Source: Fictibacillus aquaticus
GTDB lineage: Bacteria; Bacillota; Bacilli; Bacillales; Fictibacillaceae
Assembly (NCBI RefSeq): GCF_002245695.1
Contig: NZ_NOII01000001.1
Span: 1,054,001-1,118,000, forward strand
Length of the DNA stretch: 64,000 nt
Direction: 5' to 3'
In this document: positions 34,609-43,724 of the stretch, piece by piece
How the letters are laid out: each line of letters begins with the position of its first letter
How positions within the stretch are numbered: position 1 is the stretch's first letter
Translations under genes and position numbers: made by a program
Notes under the pieces: generated by a model
The model's database searches: none
Told to the model about the DNA's origin: nothing
Seen by the model: the letters and a program-made list of their open reading frames with translations, nothing else

Positions 34609-34633
34609 AACACACCTTGTGAAAAGGTGTGTT
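34609..34633 (-). terminator. Terminator between the two helicase operons
   Basis: AACACACCTT / AAGGTGTGTT perfect 10-bp stem, GTGAA loop, leftward tail TTTTTTATTC. It separates the DEAD-helicase pair from the AddA/B-like pair, so the latter needs its own promoter in the 130-base gap. Confidence 0.8.
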
Positions 34634-34643
34634 AAGAACAAAC

Positions 34644-37343
34644 TTAAGTAACATTAACCAAAGAATTTACATGTAGATTAATATTCTTTTGTAACAATTC
34701 TAAAAGCTTAATGCCTCCTTGTTTATCTAATCTTTCATTTCCTTGTTCACATCCAGATAAATGAGTACAATTTGGACACCCATTCGTGCAAGAACAAGCA
34801 TTTAAAATCCCACTAGCTTTTCTCAGTATGTGGATAAACCTTTCCTCTACTGCATCCACAATTCCAGCTCCGCCTCCTCCAGTTTCATAAATTACCAGCG
34901 TAGGAAGATCGGAAAATTCTTTCATAGATACTGAAGATATTACCCCAAAATCGGAATTGGAACATTTCACAATTGTTGGAATAGCTGAAGCTATAGCATG
35001 TTCCAATACATGAATGCTGCTTTCAGTTAAGTATTGTTTGAAATCATCGTAAGACAATAGATTAATCCACAATCCATCCGTAGAATATTTAACTGGATAC
35101 ATGTTAGACTCTTGTAAATCCTCTATGATTTGTCCTCCGTATAATGATACTTTCTTAAAACCCCACATTCTTCGAATTAACTCAAATGTCCCTTTTCCTA
35201 ACTCAAAAATTTCACCGAGGTTGGACTTGGTATTTTTTTCTTTCAGCACTAAGGAATCCGTAATATGGCTGCGTGTTGTATATTCAAATCGCTGTTGAAT
35301 GACATGTATTTCACCACTTTGCTGAATTATCCTTTGTACTTTATAAGTTTTCTCTTCATGTAGAAAAACAGCTCCGTTATGATAATCACGTAACAAAGAC
35401 CTTTCGTCTACACCTTCAAGAAGTGTTTCAGTATTCATGCCATTCTTGAGAACAACCTTGTATACTCTTCCGTTAATCAGGAGGTTATTATATGTAATTT
35501 TTTTAGGTTTCAGTTTCCACTTGGATTCTTTAACATCCCAACTATCTAAGAATCCTTCCACCTTTCGAATGTTTCCTACTCTAAAAAAAGATTGAGGTAG
35601 ACTTAGAGTTCCGTTTTGCTCATAAGCAGCATATTTTAAATGTTCTGAAATGATATTAGGATTGTTTACATCTATTGTTACATGTTCAGGTTCTCTTTCA
35701 ATAAACTCTATAGGATTCTTTGCATAATATTGTTCAAGAGGATCTTCCTGAAAAATTTGTATTACTAATCCAGGTCCGTTCCTACCAACTCGGCCAGCTT
35801 GTTGTAAAAAGCTAGCTTTGCTTCCTGAATACCCCACCATAATACATAAACTTAAATCACCTATGTCAATCCCCATCTCTAATGCTGATGTACTTACAAG
35901 ACCAATAAGTTCCCCTTGCTTTAGCTGGTTCATTAATTGGTGTTTTTTAATTGTCGTCAGTTGAGCATGAAAGGGAGAAAATAATTCATTAGGGATATCT
36001 CTTTGATCATTAAGTTCAATAATACGTGAACGGATTGCACGGTTTAACTCGAAGCTCGCTGTAGATGTAGCTCTTCTATTACCATAAAACAGTAATGTTT
36101 TCGGAAGTATACCGTGCTCACTAACTATATGTTTTAGAATTTCTATAGCCTCAGAAACTGGTGCACGCCTAGTCCGTAGCTCTTTTTTATTTTCTAACAA
36201 CGCGGGATTCCACATTAAAATCTCTTTTTCGAATGAAGGACTTCCATCCTTATCGATTAATGTGAAGCCTCTAATTCCTTTTAATCCTGTTAATTCTTCT
36301 GCTAATTCCTTTGGATTTCCTATTGAAGCTGAGCATGCTATAAATTGGAGAGATGTGTTACCCAACTTCTTGCAAAGCATTCTAAGTCTTCGCATAACCA
36401 TAGATACTTTAGAACCAAGTACACCATTATAAGCGTGTAGTTCATCTAGAACTACATATTTTAAGTTTGCAAAAAAACGAGTGCAATCGTTACCTTTATT
36501 TCGATAATGATATGGGCCTTGTAATAGATAGTGCAAAAAATGGATGTTAGTCATCCAATACCTAGCGTTTTTATAAGTTAATTCTTTTGCCGCTTCACCA
36601 TTCCCACTTTCAAGGACACCAATGCTAATTTCTTTACCACCGAGTTTTATCTTTTTATATCCATTTAAGTCATTTTTTTCAGTTGCATCATCATTCCATT
36701 TACTTAGCGTCTTAAGTTGATCATGTGTTAGTGCTTTTAAAGGAGATAAGTAAAGAATCGTAGCATTTTCATTAGTAAATAATTGTTCTAAAGCAGGTAA
36801 CGTATATACTAAGGATTTTCCTGAAGCAGTCCCAGAAACAATGACAACATTCTTCCCATCTCGAACATCGTTAATAGCTTCAGCTTGATGAGAATATAAT
36901 TTTTTTATCCCAAACTCATTCATTTTTTTTGTAATTGGCTCTGGTAATGAAGTTCGTATGTCACCAAATTGTGCAGTTCTTTTTGGGACACTATAATGTT
37001 CTACTTCTGCGCCGGTGTTATTACCAGCAATTTTTAGTTTTTGTAAAACAATTTCCAACGGAAATTCTGAAGGATTCCACGACTCAATCCTATAATCTTT
37101 TAATAATTTTATTTCTTCTTTATTCATTAAATTTTCCAATATTGATATATTACATTGTCCACAGTAAATCCCATCTGGTTTGAGGTCAATTTTATTACTT
37201 TTAACCCAATCCTTCTTGTGAATCCCATTAGTTGCTTGCAGGATGTTTCTTTTAAAAGGAATATTTTTAAATCGCCTGCTAATTTGGTAAAAATCCCTTC
37301 CTTTATTACCAGAATCTAAGCATTTCTGACAAATTAACGGCAT
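34644..37343 (-). CDS. MrfA-like DEAD/DEAH helicase B with DUF1998-type C-terminus
   Basis: 899 aa. The N-terminal 70 residues carry two CxxC pairs (C5/C8, C61/C64), a zinc-ribbon-like addition. SF2 motifs: SHQAEA Q-motif region, Walker A GTASGKS (171-177), LDELHAYNG (DELH box), CSASIG, LVSTSALEMGIDIG, QQAGRVGR. The C-terminus has the DUF1998-like part with VIYETGGGGAGI and a cysteine cluster CSCTNGCPNC followed by SGC, as in MrfA (YprA), the Bacillus 3'-5' helicase for mitomycin-crosslink repair. It overlaps helicase A by 10 bases, with GAGGAAA before the ATG, so both are made together. Confidence 0.86.
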   Translation of the reverse strand: MPLICQKCLDSGNKGRDFYQISRRFKNIPFKRNILQATNGIHKKDWVKSNKIDLKPDGIYCGQCNISILENLMNKEEIKLLKDYRIESWNPSEFPLEIVLQKLKIAGNNTGAEVEHYSVPKRTAQFGDIRTSLPEPITKKMNEFGIKKLYSHQAEAINDVRDGKNVVIVSGTASGKSLVYTLPALEQLFTNENATILYLSPLKALTHDQLKTLSKWNDDATEKNDLNGYKKIKLGGKEISIGVLESGNGEAAKELTYKNARYWMTNIHFLHYLLQGPYHYRNKGNDCTRFFANLKYVVLDELHAYNGVLGSKVSMVMRRLRMLCKKLGNTSLQFIACSASIGNPKELAEELTGLKGIRGFTLIDKDGSPSFEKEILMWNPALLENKKELRTRRAPVSEAIEILKHIVSEHGILPKTLLFYGNRRATSTASFELNRAIRSRIIELNDQRDIPNELFSPFHAQLTTIKKHQLMNQLKQGELIGLVSTSALEMGIDIGDLSLCIMVGYSGSKASFLQQAGRVGRNGPGLVIQIFQEDPLEQYYAKNPIEFIEREPEHVTIDVNNPNIISEHLKYAAYEQNGTLSLPQSFFRVGNIRKVEGFLDSWDVKESKWKLKPKKITYNNLLINGRVYKVVLKNGMNTETLLEGVDERSLLRDYHNGAVFLHEEKTYKVQRIIQQSGEIHVIQQRFEYTTRSHITDSLVLKEKNTKSNLGEIFELGKGTFELIRRMWGFKKVSLYGGQIIEDLQESNMYPVKYSTDGLWINLLSYDDFKQYLTESSIHVLEHAIASAIPTIVKCSNSDFGVISSVSMKEFSDLPTLVIYETGGGGAGIVDAVEERFIHILRKASGILNACSCTNGCPNCTHLSGCEQGNERLDKQGGIKLLELLQKNINLHVNSLVNVT

Positions 37344-40009
37344 ATAATTTCCTCCTCTGGCTTAGGCCATGCAACCTCTAATAAGGATTGAAGTACCAAT
37401 TGTGCACCAGCCTTTGAGAGATTATCATTATCTTTTCCAGGATATTGAATGCAAGATGGGCATCCACCTTTACAAGAACATTTCTGAAGTAACAATAAAC
37501 CATTTTTTATTATTCTCTGCAGATGCTCAGCAATTGCTAATGTTGTACCCATACCACCTGATTGGTCACCGTAAAATCCAATGATTGGTCTATTATTAAA
37601 ATTCGCTAAAGAAACTCCTGAAAAACTTGAAACATCTTTTCCGTCACAAATGATACTGTCTGGAATAATAGATAGCAGGACGTGCTCTGCTGCACGAATT
37701 GCACCATCTAATTTATCTTCATAATCAGTCTTTAATTTGTCTGTAATTATGCTTGGAATACTTATCCACATTCCTTCAGATTGAAAAATCGTAGATAGCG
37801 GACTTTCTAAATTCACTTTCTCTTGTTGTCGGGATGCAAAATATGTTTTTTGATAAGAAAAAACATTTCTTCTAATATCTAGTATTCCAGTGAACACTAA
37901 CAAATCCTGTATTTCAAGAACCTTTTCACTTTCATTTATATCAATTGTATCTTTGAAGATGGATTGAGTGTAGTATTCAATTTCACCGTTTAAAGGTGTT
38001 AAGAGAATTTGAAGACTATTTTTATTTATTGCATCAACTCGATAAGCTTTTTCATTTGCATTCCAATGAATCGCATCCTTATGGAAATCTCTAAAAGCCG
38101 TCCATTCATCAATCCCCTCAAAAAGAACCTCACGATTCCTTGTAGATAGTACCTTATACAAGACAGAAGAACCCGATCTTAAATTACACCGGTCACTACT
38201 TTCATCCTCACAAATAATCTGTTGTTTTAGTTTTCTAGCATACTCTTCGTCCTCAACAAACCAAAATACATCTTCAGTAGTCAATGTACGAGATAATTCT
38301 TTCTCTAAATATGAGAGATGCAATAACAATAGTTGTTTATTTCGGGGATCTATTCGTACAACCTCAGGTGGTTTTTCCAAGAATAGTTCAGGGTTATTCA
38401 TGTAATATTGTTGAAGAGGTTCATCTTCAACAATCATAACTGAGACCCCTTCTCCATTCCTTCCCACACGTCCTATTTGTTGAGAGAAAGCCGCTTTACT
38501 TCCTGGATAACCTATCAGCAAAGCAAAACTAAGTTCTCCAATATCTATCCCGACTTCTAATGCGTTGGTAGCAAGAACAACATGGACTTCGTTCTTTTTT
38601 ATAGAATCAATAACCGCTTTTCTTTCTTCAACACTTAACATCCCGTTATAAAAGCCTGTGAGCTTTAATCCATTTACTCTTTCTCTAGGTAATTTTAATA
38701 CTTTTCGTAATATATCTTTCATGTATTTGGCTGTAACCTTACCTTGCAATCTAGATCCTTGAAATACAATAGAACGTATTACTTTTTTATCCTGAACTAA
38801 GATATCTTCTGTAATAGCTAACGCATCTGTTAAAGGAGCTTTCCTCTGTCCAGTTCCTAGAGTTTCACCTGGGTTCCAAAAAACAACACTTCTCTCTTTC
38901 TGCATCGAGCCATCATTATCAATGACTTTGAAGTTGTTTAAGCCTGTCAAATCTTTCGCTACCAAATCTGGTCTGTCTATGGTTGCTGAACATAATATAA
39001 ACCGAATATTATTGTTTCCAAGTTCTTCACAAACTTTTCTCAACCTACGTAACACCATAGAGACATGGGTACCAAACGCTCCTCTATAGAGGTGCATTTC
39101 ATCAATAACTATAAACTTTAAATTCTCTAAAAATTCTTTGATATGGGCATATTGCCTCCCCCGATCTGCAAAATGCTTCAGTAAAGAATGATGTATCATA
39201 TCCGGGTTAGTAAACAATATTCTTCCATCTTTAATAAGTCTGTTCCTTGAACTTAGTTGTGTATCACCATCATATCTACCATAATGAATTTTATTGTTAC
39301 CGAGAGTGATAAATCTTTCAAACCAACTATCAATCTCTGAATCAGATTCAGTTCCATGTTCTTCTGTCCATCTATATAATTGCTCTACTTGGTCATCAGC
39401 AAGGGCTTTTGTAGGGAACAAATAAAGAGCTTTAGCATTTGAATTTTCTATTAAACCATGCAAGACCGGTAGGTTATAAGACAGTGTTTTACCTGAAGCG
39501 GTTTGCGTGACTAAAACTACATCATTTTGTTTTCTTACGGCATTGTAGGTTTCAGCTTGATGTGTATATAGAGAGGAAATGTTCATTCTATTTAAAGCTT
39601 CAGACAATTCAACCGGAAGATTTCCTTCAATTTGTCCGTATCTCGATGAACGTGCAGGAATTTTTTGCACGAATATTTCTGAACGTTCCTTTTCTTTAAG
39701 TTTTTCTAACTGTTCTACAATATGAGAGGAGTTAAATTCCTTGGCATAAACCCCAGGAATTCTTTTATCTAATAATGTATCAGATTCAGCTTGATCTAAA
39801 TTAATTGGTCCATTACAAGAAATACAGTAAACACCTTCATTTAAATTATTTAGCCATTGTGTAGACGCATCTAGTTGACTCCATTCTTCTAATGACATTC
39901 CGAATCCGGATTCATATTTAACTATCCTGAATTCGCCATTTGTTGAAACTAACCTACTAAATTGAATGCCTTTTAGCATTGAACCACAAGTACACTGTAA
40001 AAATGCCAT
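37334..40009 (-). CDS. MrfA-like DEAD-type helicase A with DUF1998-type C-terminus
   Basis: 891 aa, a diverged paralogue of helicase B. N-terminal CTC and CISC pairs (C6/C8, C62/C65) suggest zinc binding. SF2 motifs: YTHQAET, Walker A TASGKT (170-175), IDEMHLYRG (DEMH box, unusual), CSATID, LATNALEVGIDIG and QQIGRVGR. The C-terminal part ends with GFYGDQSGGMG and CSCKGGCPSC, the MrfA-like cysteine cluster. It is the first gene of the operon; AGGAGG is 9 bases before the ATG. The DEMH box and the differences from helicase B suggest that the two have separate roles, possibly as a heterodimer. Confidence 0.86.
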   Translation of the reverse strand: MAFLQCTCGSMLKGIQFSRLVSTNGEFRIVKYESGFGMSLEEWSQLDASTQWLNNLNEGVYCISCNGPINLDQAESDTLLDKRIPGVYAKEFNSSHIVEQLEKLKEKERSEIFVQKIPARSSRYGQIEGNLPVELSEALNRMNISSLYTHQAETYNAVRKQNDVVLVTQTASGKTLSYNLPVLHGLIENSNAKALYLFPTKALADDQVEQLYRWTEEHGTESDSEIDSWFERFITLGNNKIHYGRYDGDTQLSSRNRLIKDGRILFTNPDMIHHSLLKHFADRGRQYAHIKEFLENLKFIVIDEMHLYRGAFGTHVSMVLRRLRKVCEELGNNNIRFILCSATIDRPDLVAKDLTGLNNFKVIDNDGSMQKERSVVFWNPGETLGTGQRKAPLTDALAITEDILVQDKKVIRSIVFQGSRLQGKVTAKYMKDILRKVLKLPRERVNGLKLTGFYNGMLSVEERKAVIDSIKKNEVHVVLATNALEVGIDIGELSFALLIGYPGSKAAFSQQIGRVGRNGEGVSVMIVEDEPLQQYYMNNPELFLEKPPEVVRIDPRNKQLLLLHLSYLEKELSRTLTTEDVFWFVEDEEYARKLKQQIICEDESSDRCNLRSGSSVLYKVLSTRNREVLFEGIDEWTAFRDFHKDAIHWNANEKAYRVDAINKNSLQILLTPLNGEIEYYTQSIFKDTIDINESEKVLEIQDLLVFTGILDIRRNVFSYQKTYFASRQQEKVNLESPLSTIFQSEGMWISIPSIITDKLKTDYEDKLDGAIRAAEHVLLSIIPDSIICDGKDVSSFSGVSLANFNNRPIIGFYGDQSGGMGTTLAIAEHLQRIIKNGLLLLQKCSCKGGCPSCIQYPGKDNDNLSKAGAQLVLQSLLEVAWPKPEEEIICR

Positions 40010-40197
40010 GACCTTTAGCCTCCTAAGAGATTTTGAGTAAGTAAATTATAACATCCAAATATAACATAAATTGGTATTATTGTTAAAAAGAGATTTAGTT
40101 TTTCAAATAAGGTTTCAAACTGGCTTTTTTGTCTTTAACTCGATAGAATTACCTGATGAAAATTTTATTTAACTAAAGAAGAAAAAGGAGGAAAGAA

Positions 40198-41181
40198 ATG
40201 AATTTCGCAACAATAGGTACCAACTGGATCACCGAACGTTTCATAGAATCCGCAAAACTAAACGAAGAATTCAATCTTACAGCTGTTTACTCTCGAACCT
40301 TCGAAAAAGCACAGGATTTTGCAACTAAGCATGGTTCTACTTCTGTCTTCACCGACCTGGAAGAGATGGCCACAAGCGATGTGTTCGATGCAGTATACAT
40401 TGCAAGTCCCAACTCACTTCATGCTGAGCAGGCAATTTTGATGATGAATCATGGGAAGCATGTGCTGGTGGAGAAGCCGGCTGCTTCTAATTCTGCTGAA
40501 CTTGAGGCGATGGTGCGTGCGGCGCGTGAGAATGGTGTGCTGCTGATGGAGGCGATGCGTTCGACGATCGTTCCTAATTTTAAGAGTGTGATGGAGAATC
40601 TGAAGAAGATTGGGCCGGTGCGCCGCTTTGTTGGGAGTGCGTGTCAGTATTCTTCGCGCTATGATGCGTATAAGGAAGGAACGGTACTGAACGCGTTCAA
40701 GCCAGAGTTCTCGAACGGCTCGCTCATGGACATCGGCATTTATTGTTTGTATCCGATGGTCGTGCTGTTCGGCAAGCCGGACAGTGTGAAGGCGAACGCG
40801 TACATGCTCGAGTCCGGTGTGGACGGGGAAGGCAGCATCGTGATGGGGTACAATGACAAAGAGGCGGTCGTGATGTACTCGAAAATCACGAACTCGTATG
40901 TGCCAAGCGAGATACAGGGCGAGAACGGCAGCATCCTCATCCACAGCATACTGGAGATGGATAAGGTCGAGATTCGCTATAAAGACGGAAGTGTTGAGGA
41001 CATCTCAGTCACTCAGGACAAGCCGAGCATGTATTATGAAGCGAAGGGATTCATGGAGCTTGTGCGCGCGGGTAAGCTGGAGTCGCGGATCAATTCTCAT
41101 GCGAATTCTAAGACCGTGATGGAGATTATGGATGAGAGCAGACGCCAGGTTGGGTTGGTGTTCCCTGCTGATCAGAAATAA
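40198..41181 (+). CDS. Gfo/Idh/MocA-family NAD(P)-dependent oxidoreductase (YulF-like)
   Basis: 327 aa. N-terminal Rossmann domain (IGTNWITERFIES instead of the usual GxGxxG) with YIASPNSLHAEQA and the conserved HVLVEKPAA (EKP motif with the catalytic lysine), then the C-terminal substrate domain with NGSLMDIGIYCLYPMV (D-IG-Y) typical of the family. It probably oxidises a sugar or inositol-type substrate; it resembles B. subtilis YulF. The base composition is clearly richer in G and C than the helicase genes beside it, marking a boundary or a native gene within the island. AAAAAGGAGG precedes the ATG. Confidence 0.87.
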   Translation: MNFATIGTNWITERFIESAKLNEEFNLTAVYSRTFEKAQDFATKHGSTSVFTDLEEMATSDVFDAVYIASPNSLHAEQAILMMNHGKHVLVEKPAASNSAELEAMVRAARENGVLLMEAMRSTIVPNFKSVMENLKKIGPVRRFVGSACQYSSRYDAYKEGTVLNAFKPEFSNGSLMDIGIYCLYPMVVLFGKPDSVKANAYMLESGVDGEGSIVMGYNDKEAVVMYSKITNSYVPSEIQGENGSILIHSILEMDKVEIRYKDGSVEDISVTQDKPSMYYEAKGFMELVRAGKLESRINSHANSKTVMEIMDESRRQVGLVFPADQK

Positions 41182-41186
41182 ATAGC

Positions 41187-41221
41187 AAAAGGGCGTTGCC
41201 GGCTTACGGCAATGCCCTTTT
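41187..41221. terminator. Terminator, GCRTTGCCG family
   Basis: AAAAGGGCGTTGCCG pairs with CGGCAATGCCCTTTT (one mismatch), loop GCTTA. It is shared by the oxidoreductase and the convergent EVE-HNH gene. Confidence 0.9.
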
Positions 41222-42244
41222 TTAGTGAACAGCTATGGAAATTCGTTCTTTTAGTTGTTCTATTGATAAATACTCGCCATGTTCTTTTCGGTGCAACATC
41301 GCATGACAGTTCGGACAAACAGGAATTAGATCATTTATCGGATCCACTACATAGCCTTGCTTTATTTCGTGGAGCGGTTTAATGTGATGAACATGAATGA
41401 AATCTTTTCCTACATCTCCATAGGTCTTTTCAAAATCCATTTCACACACGTGGCACTGTGCTCCGTAATGCTCCATACATTTTTTTCGAGCAATTGGATT
41501 CCTTTCATATACATTAACGGTTACCGTTTTAATCTGCCCTTCTTCTAACGTTTCAGGCACTACTTCTGGATAAAAACCTTCTGTTAAATCATGTTCAAAG
41601 AATGACATAATATAATTACAAAGTTTTCCGCTAAGTTCCATTGGACCCTGAATATTTCCATTCAAACCATGTTCACGTAATTGCAATAGAGATAATTCTG
41701 TAGAATCAATCTCATCTACTAATCGTACTTTTGTCCAATTCCACTCTTTGGATTGCTCAAACTTGTCTTTATCCTTCCAAAACATGCTATTGTATTGAAC
41801 TTCATCCTTTGGAAGTAAGCCTTCTATTACTTCAACTTTATACCGCACTTTTTGAACACCCTTTGATACATATACAAATACAATATCTCCATTTTCAAAA
41901 TTTCTTGAGCGTTTCCAATTTAAAATGTCATAACGGCTAAATGCACGGTCTATGTCATATTCATTGGGATTAGCTGACAGTAGCCAAATACGTCTTGCAT
42001 TGGGATGTCCACTTTCTTCAAGTTCTTTGCGCCGCTTCTTTGCAATTTCTTCTGGTGCAATAAAAAGATATTCGTCCTGGCCTTTTGTGTATGGAATGTG
42101 ATAAACATAGCCACGCTCGATGGGGTCATAGCACTTCGATACAGCTGTGCTCAGGTGCTCTGACAGGAATCTTGCTGCTTCTTGAATAGATTCTGCTTCG
42201 AATAAAAGCTCATCATTTTTGATAATTGTAATAGGGTTAGCCAT
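41222..42244 (-). CDS. EVE-domain HNH endonuclease, modified-base-dependent restriction candidate
   Basis: 340 aa. Residues about 84-205 look like an EVE/PUA-like modified-base-reading domain (RRIWLLSANPNEYDIDRAF, GDIVFVYVSKGVQKVRYKVE). The C-terminus is a complete HNH domain: C264-x2-C267, H286-H287 in HVHHIKPLHE, C310-x2-C313 and CHAMLHRK. EVE-HNH fusions form a class of type IV enzymes that cut DNA with modified cytosine. The first 80 residues are of unknown function. AAAGGAG lies 8 bases before the ATG. Its nuclease domain is a sister of that at 27578-28327. Confidence 0.83.
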   Translation of the reverse strand: MANPITIIKNDELLFEAESIQEAARFLSEHLSTAVSKCYDPIERGYVYHIPYTKGQDEYLFIAPEEIAKKRRKELEESGHPNARRIWLLSANPNEYDIDRAFSRYDILNWKRSRNFENGDIVFVYVSKGVQKVRYKVEVIEGLLPKDEVQYNSMFWKDKDKFEQSKEWNWTKVRLVDEIDSTELSLLQLREHGLNGNIQGPMELSGKLCNYIMSFFEHDLTEGFYPEVVPETLEEGQIKTVTVNVYERNPIARKKCMEHYGAQCHVCEMDFEKTYGDVGKDFIHVHHIKPLHEIKQGYVVDPINDLIPVCPNCHAMLHRKEHGEYLSIEQLKERISIAVH

Positions 42245-42353
42245 GATATAGTCTCCTTTAGATAAATATGTATTATTTTCATATTACTTTATAAAGGTAG
42301 AAATTAGTGGAAACAATTTCTTACTTACTACAGGAGTTAAGAATTAAAAAGCG

Positions 42354-42385
42354 AAAGGCATTGCCGAATTACGGCAATGCCCTTT
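42354..42385 (-). terminator. Terminator, GCRTTGCCG family
   Basis: GGCATTGCCG / CGGCAATGCC perfect 10-bp stem, loop AATTA, with A-rich left flank (U-tract for the leftward HAD gene). Confidence 0.85.
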
Positions 42386-42392
42386 TCTTTAT

Positions 42393-43079
42393 TTATCTTA
42401 CAGGTTGTACGGCCTTTTCCATATTTTCTATAATTTCGTTCAGTTCGCCCAAATCAGCTATCGCATAATCGGCTGCTTCGGCTTCGTCCCAGTGGGGGCA
42501 AGTTTTCCAAACAGCTGTCATTCCAGTGTTCTTTGCGGCTTCTACGTCATTTTTCGGGTGGTCGCCAACGAAAATGCACTCCGATGTCTTCACGTTTAAA
42601 CGCTCTGCTGCTCTCTCGAACAAAAGTGGATCGGGCTTTCTCAGTCCCTCCATTTCAGATATAAGGATTGTGTCGAAGTATTCCTTAATGCCTAATGCCT
42701 TGATGGTATCATTTTGAAAGACTCCGTATCCGTTTGTGACCAAACCTAGGCGCAGCCCTTTTTTCTTAAGTCCATCCAGTGTGTCTACAAGATTCGGAAA
42801 CGGTGTGCAATGATGCTTAAATTGTGCTAAATAGTCATTCAGAAGTTCTCCAGGCGGCATTCTCCTGACAGCGAGTTCCTCGGCTAACTTCTGATACACT
42901 TTATCCTTCCACACGTATCCGTTCTGCTCAAGCTCAATGAATTTTTCTGCAAATAACTTTTTGGGGATATGAGACAGCACGGGAGACAGACGGGTATGCT
43001 GGTCGTCTACAAACTTCTTAACGGACGTGTCGCGATCCAAAAGCGTCCCGTCCAAATCAAACAATACAGCTTTAATCAA
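42393..43079 (-). CDS. HAD-superfamily hydrolase (phosphatase)
   Basis: 228 aa. HAD motifs: I LFDLDGTLLDRD (nucleophile Asp), II GLVTNGYG (Thr), III Lys in GLRKPDP and IV FVGDHPKNDVEAA. The capped, helical insert of about 75 residues after motif I is typical of phosphoglycolate-phosphatase-like enzymes. Substrate unknown. A TTG start is used, with GGAGAG seven bases upstream. Monocistronic. Confidence 0.9.
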   Translation of the reverse strand: MIKAVLFDLDGTLLDRDTSVKKFVDDQHTRLSPVLSHIPKKLFAEKFIELEQNGYVWKDKVYQKLAEELAVRRMPPGELLNDYLAQFKHHCTPFPNLVDTLDGLKKKGLRLGLVTNGYGVFQNDTIKALGIKEYFDTILISEMEGLRKPDPLLFERAAERLNVKTSECIFVGDHPKNDVEAAKNTGMTAVWKTCPHWDEAEAADYAIADLGELNEIIENMEKAVQPVR

Positions 43080-43223
43080 AATGGCACTCTCCTATCCTTG
43101 CATTCTCTGTATAAAGGGTGGATACCCTTAATTGCCGCTTAGCACGCTTCATTTACTCAACTTGTTCATACTTGGTAGTAAATAACCCATAACCGGCCTA
43201 TATATCGTTTGCCAACTATTTGT

Positions 43224-43724
43224 TTACAACCCTAGTTTTTGATCCAGTTCATATTTCTGCCGCAGATGATGGCGAAAATGCATTCCGACAAGAACAAACC
43301 ACTCCTGTGCATTCAGCCAGCCAAAGCCCCCATGTTCATCTTTGTAATTAGGGCATATACTTTCTACTTTCATTTCTAATTCTTTCATTCTATTCATTAG
43401 CTGATCCAGCTCAAGCATTATGTCCTCTCTATTTTTTGTATTGTCAGGCGGGCTATTAAGTTCATCCGGTAATTTGATTTTAATTGGCGGAAACATGCCA
43501 ATATTAAATAAGTATTCTCCAAACTCTGTCTTCCCCTGCTTTTGTTCTATAGCCGTGTTCGCACAAGCATCAACACTATCCAGATATTCATGAGCCACAA
43601 CAATTAAATGGTCATACATTTGACCGAGAGACCAAACACCTTGCTCAGGTATATGCCTTAATTGCTCTGGTGAATAGTTCTGCAAAAAACGTTTATATGT
43701 TTCAATCAATTTCAGATCACTCAT
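43224..43724 (-). CDS. DinB-family four-helix metalloprotein
   Basis: 166 aa with the DinB layout: GVWSLGQMYDHLIVVAHEYL holding the first metal histidine and VLVGMHFRHHLRQKYEL the last ones. DinB/YfiT-type proteins are divalent-metal-binding bundles, some acting as thiol transferases (bacillithiol S-transferases). The substrate is unknown. The ribosome site (AAGAAGTGAT) is weak. Two more DinB proteins occur in this window. Confidence 0.78.
   Translation of the reverse strand: MSDLKLIETYKRFLQNYSPEQLRHIPEQGVWSLGQMYDHLIVVAHEYLDSVDACANTAIEQKQGKTEFGEYLFNIGMFPPIKIKLPDELNSPPDNTKNREDIMLELDQLMNRMKELEMKVESICPNYKDEHGGFGWLNAQEWFVLVGMHFRHHLRQKYELDQKLGL

Noticed and set aside
16661-40009. DISARM system
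   Set aside because: DISARM needs a DrmA-type helicase, DrmB (DUF1998), DrmC (PLD) and a methylase in one locus. Here the PLD domain is fused to a different helicase 10 kb from the DUF1998-type helicases, and the methylases belong to the LlaJI-type set.
40414-40944. Leftward reading frame of 176 codons inside the oxidoreductase gene
   Set aside because: It is antisense to a clear Gfo/Idh/MocA gene; its composition (His/Arg-rich) is typical of a shadow frame in GC-richer DNA.
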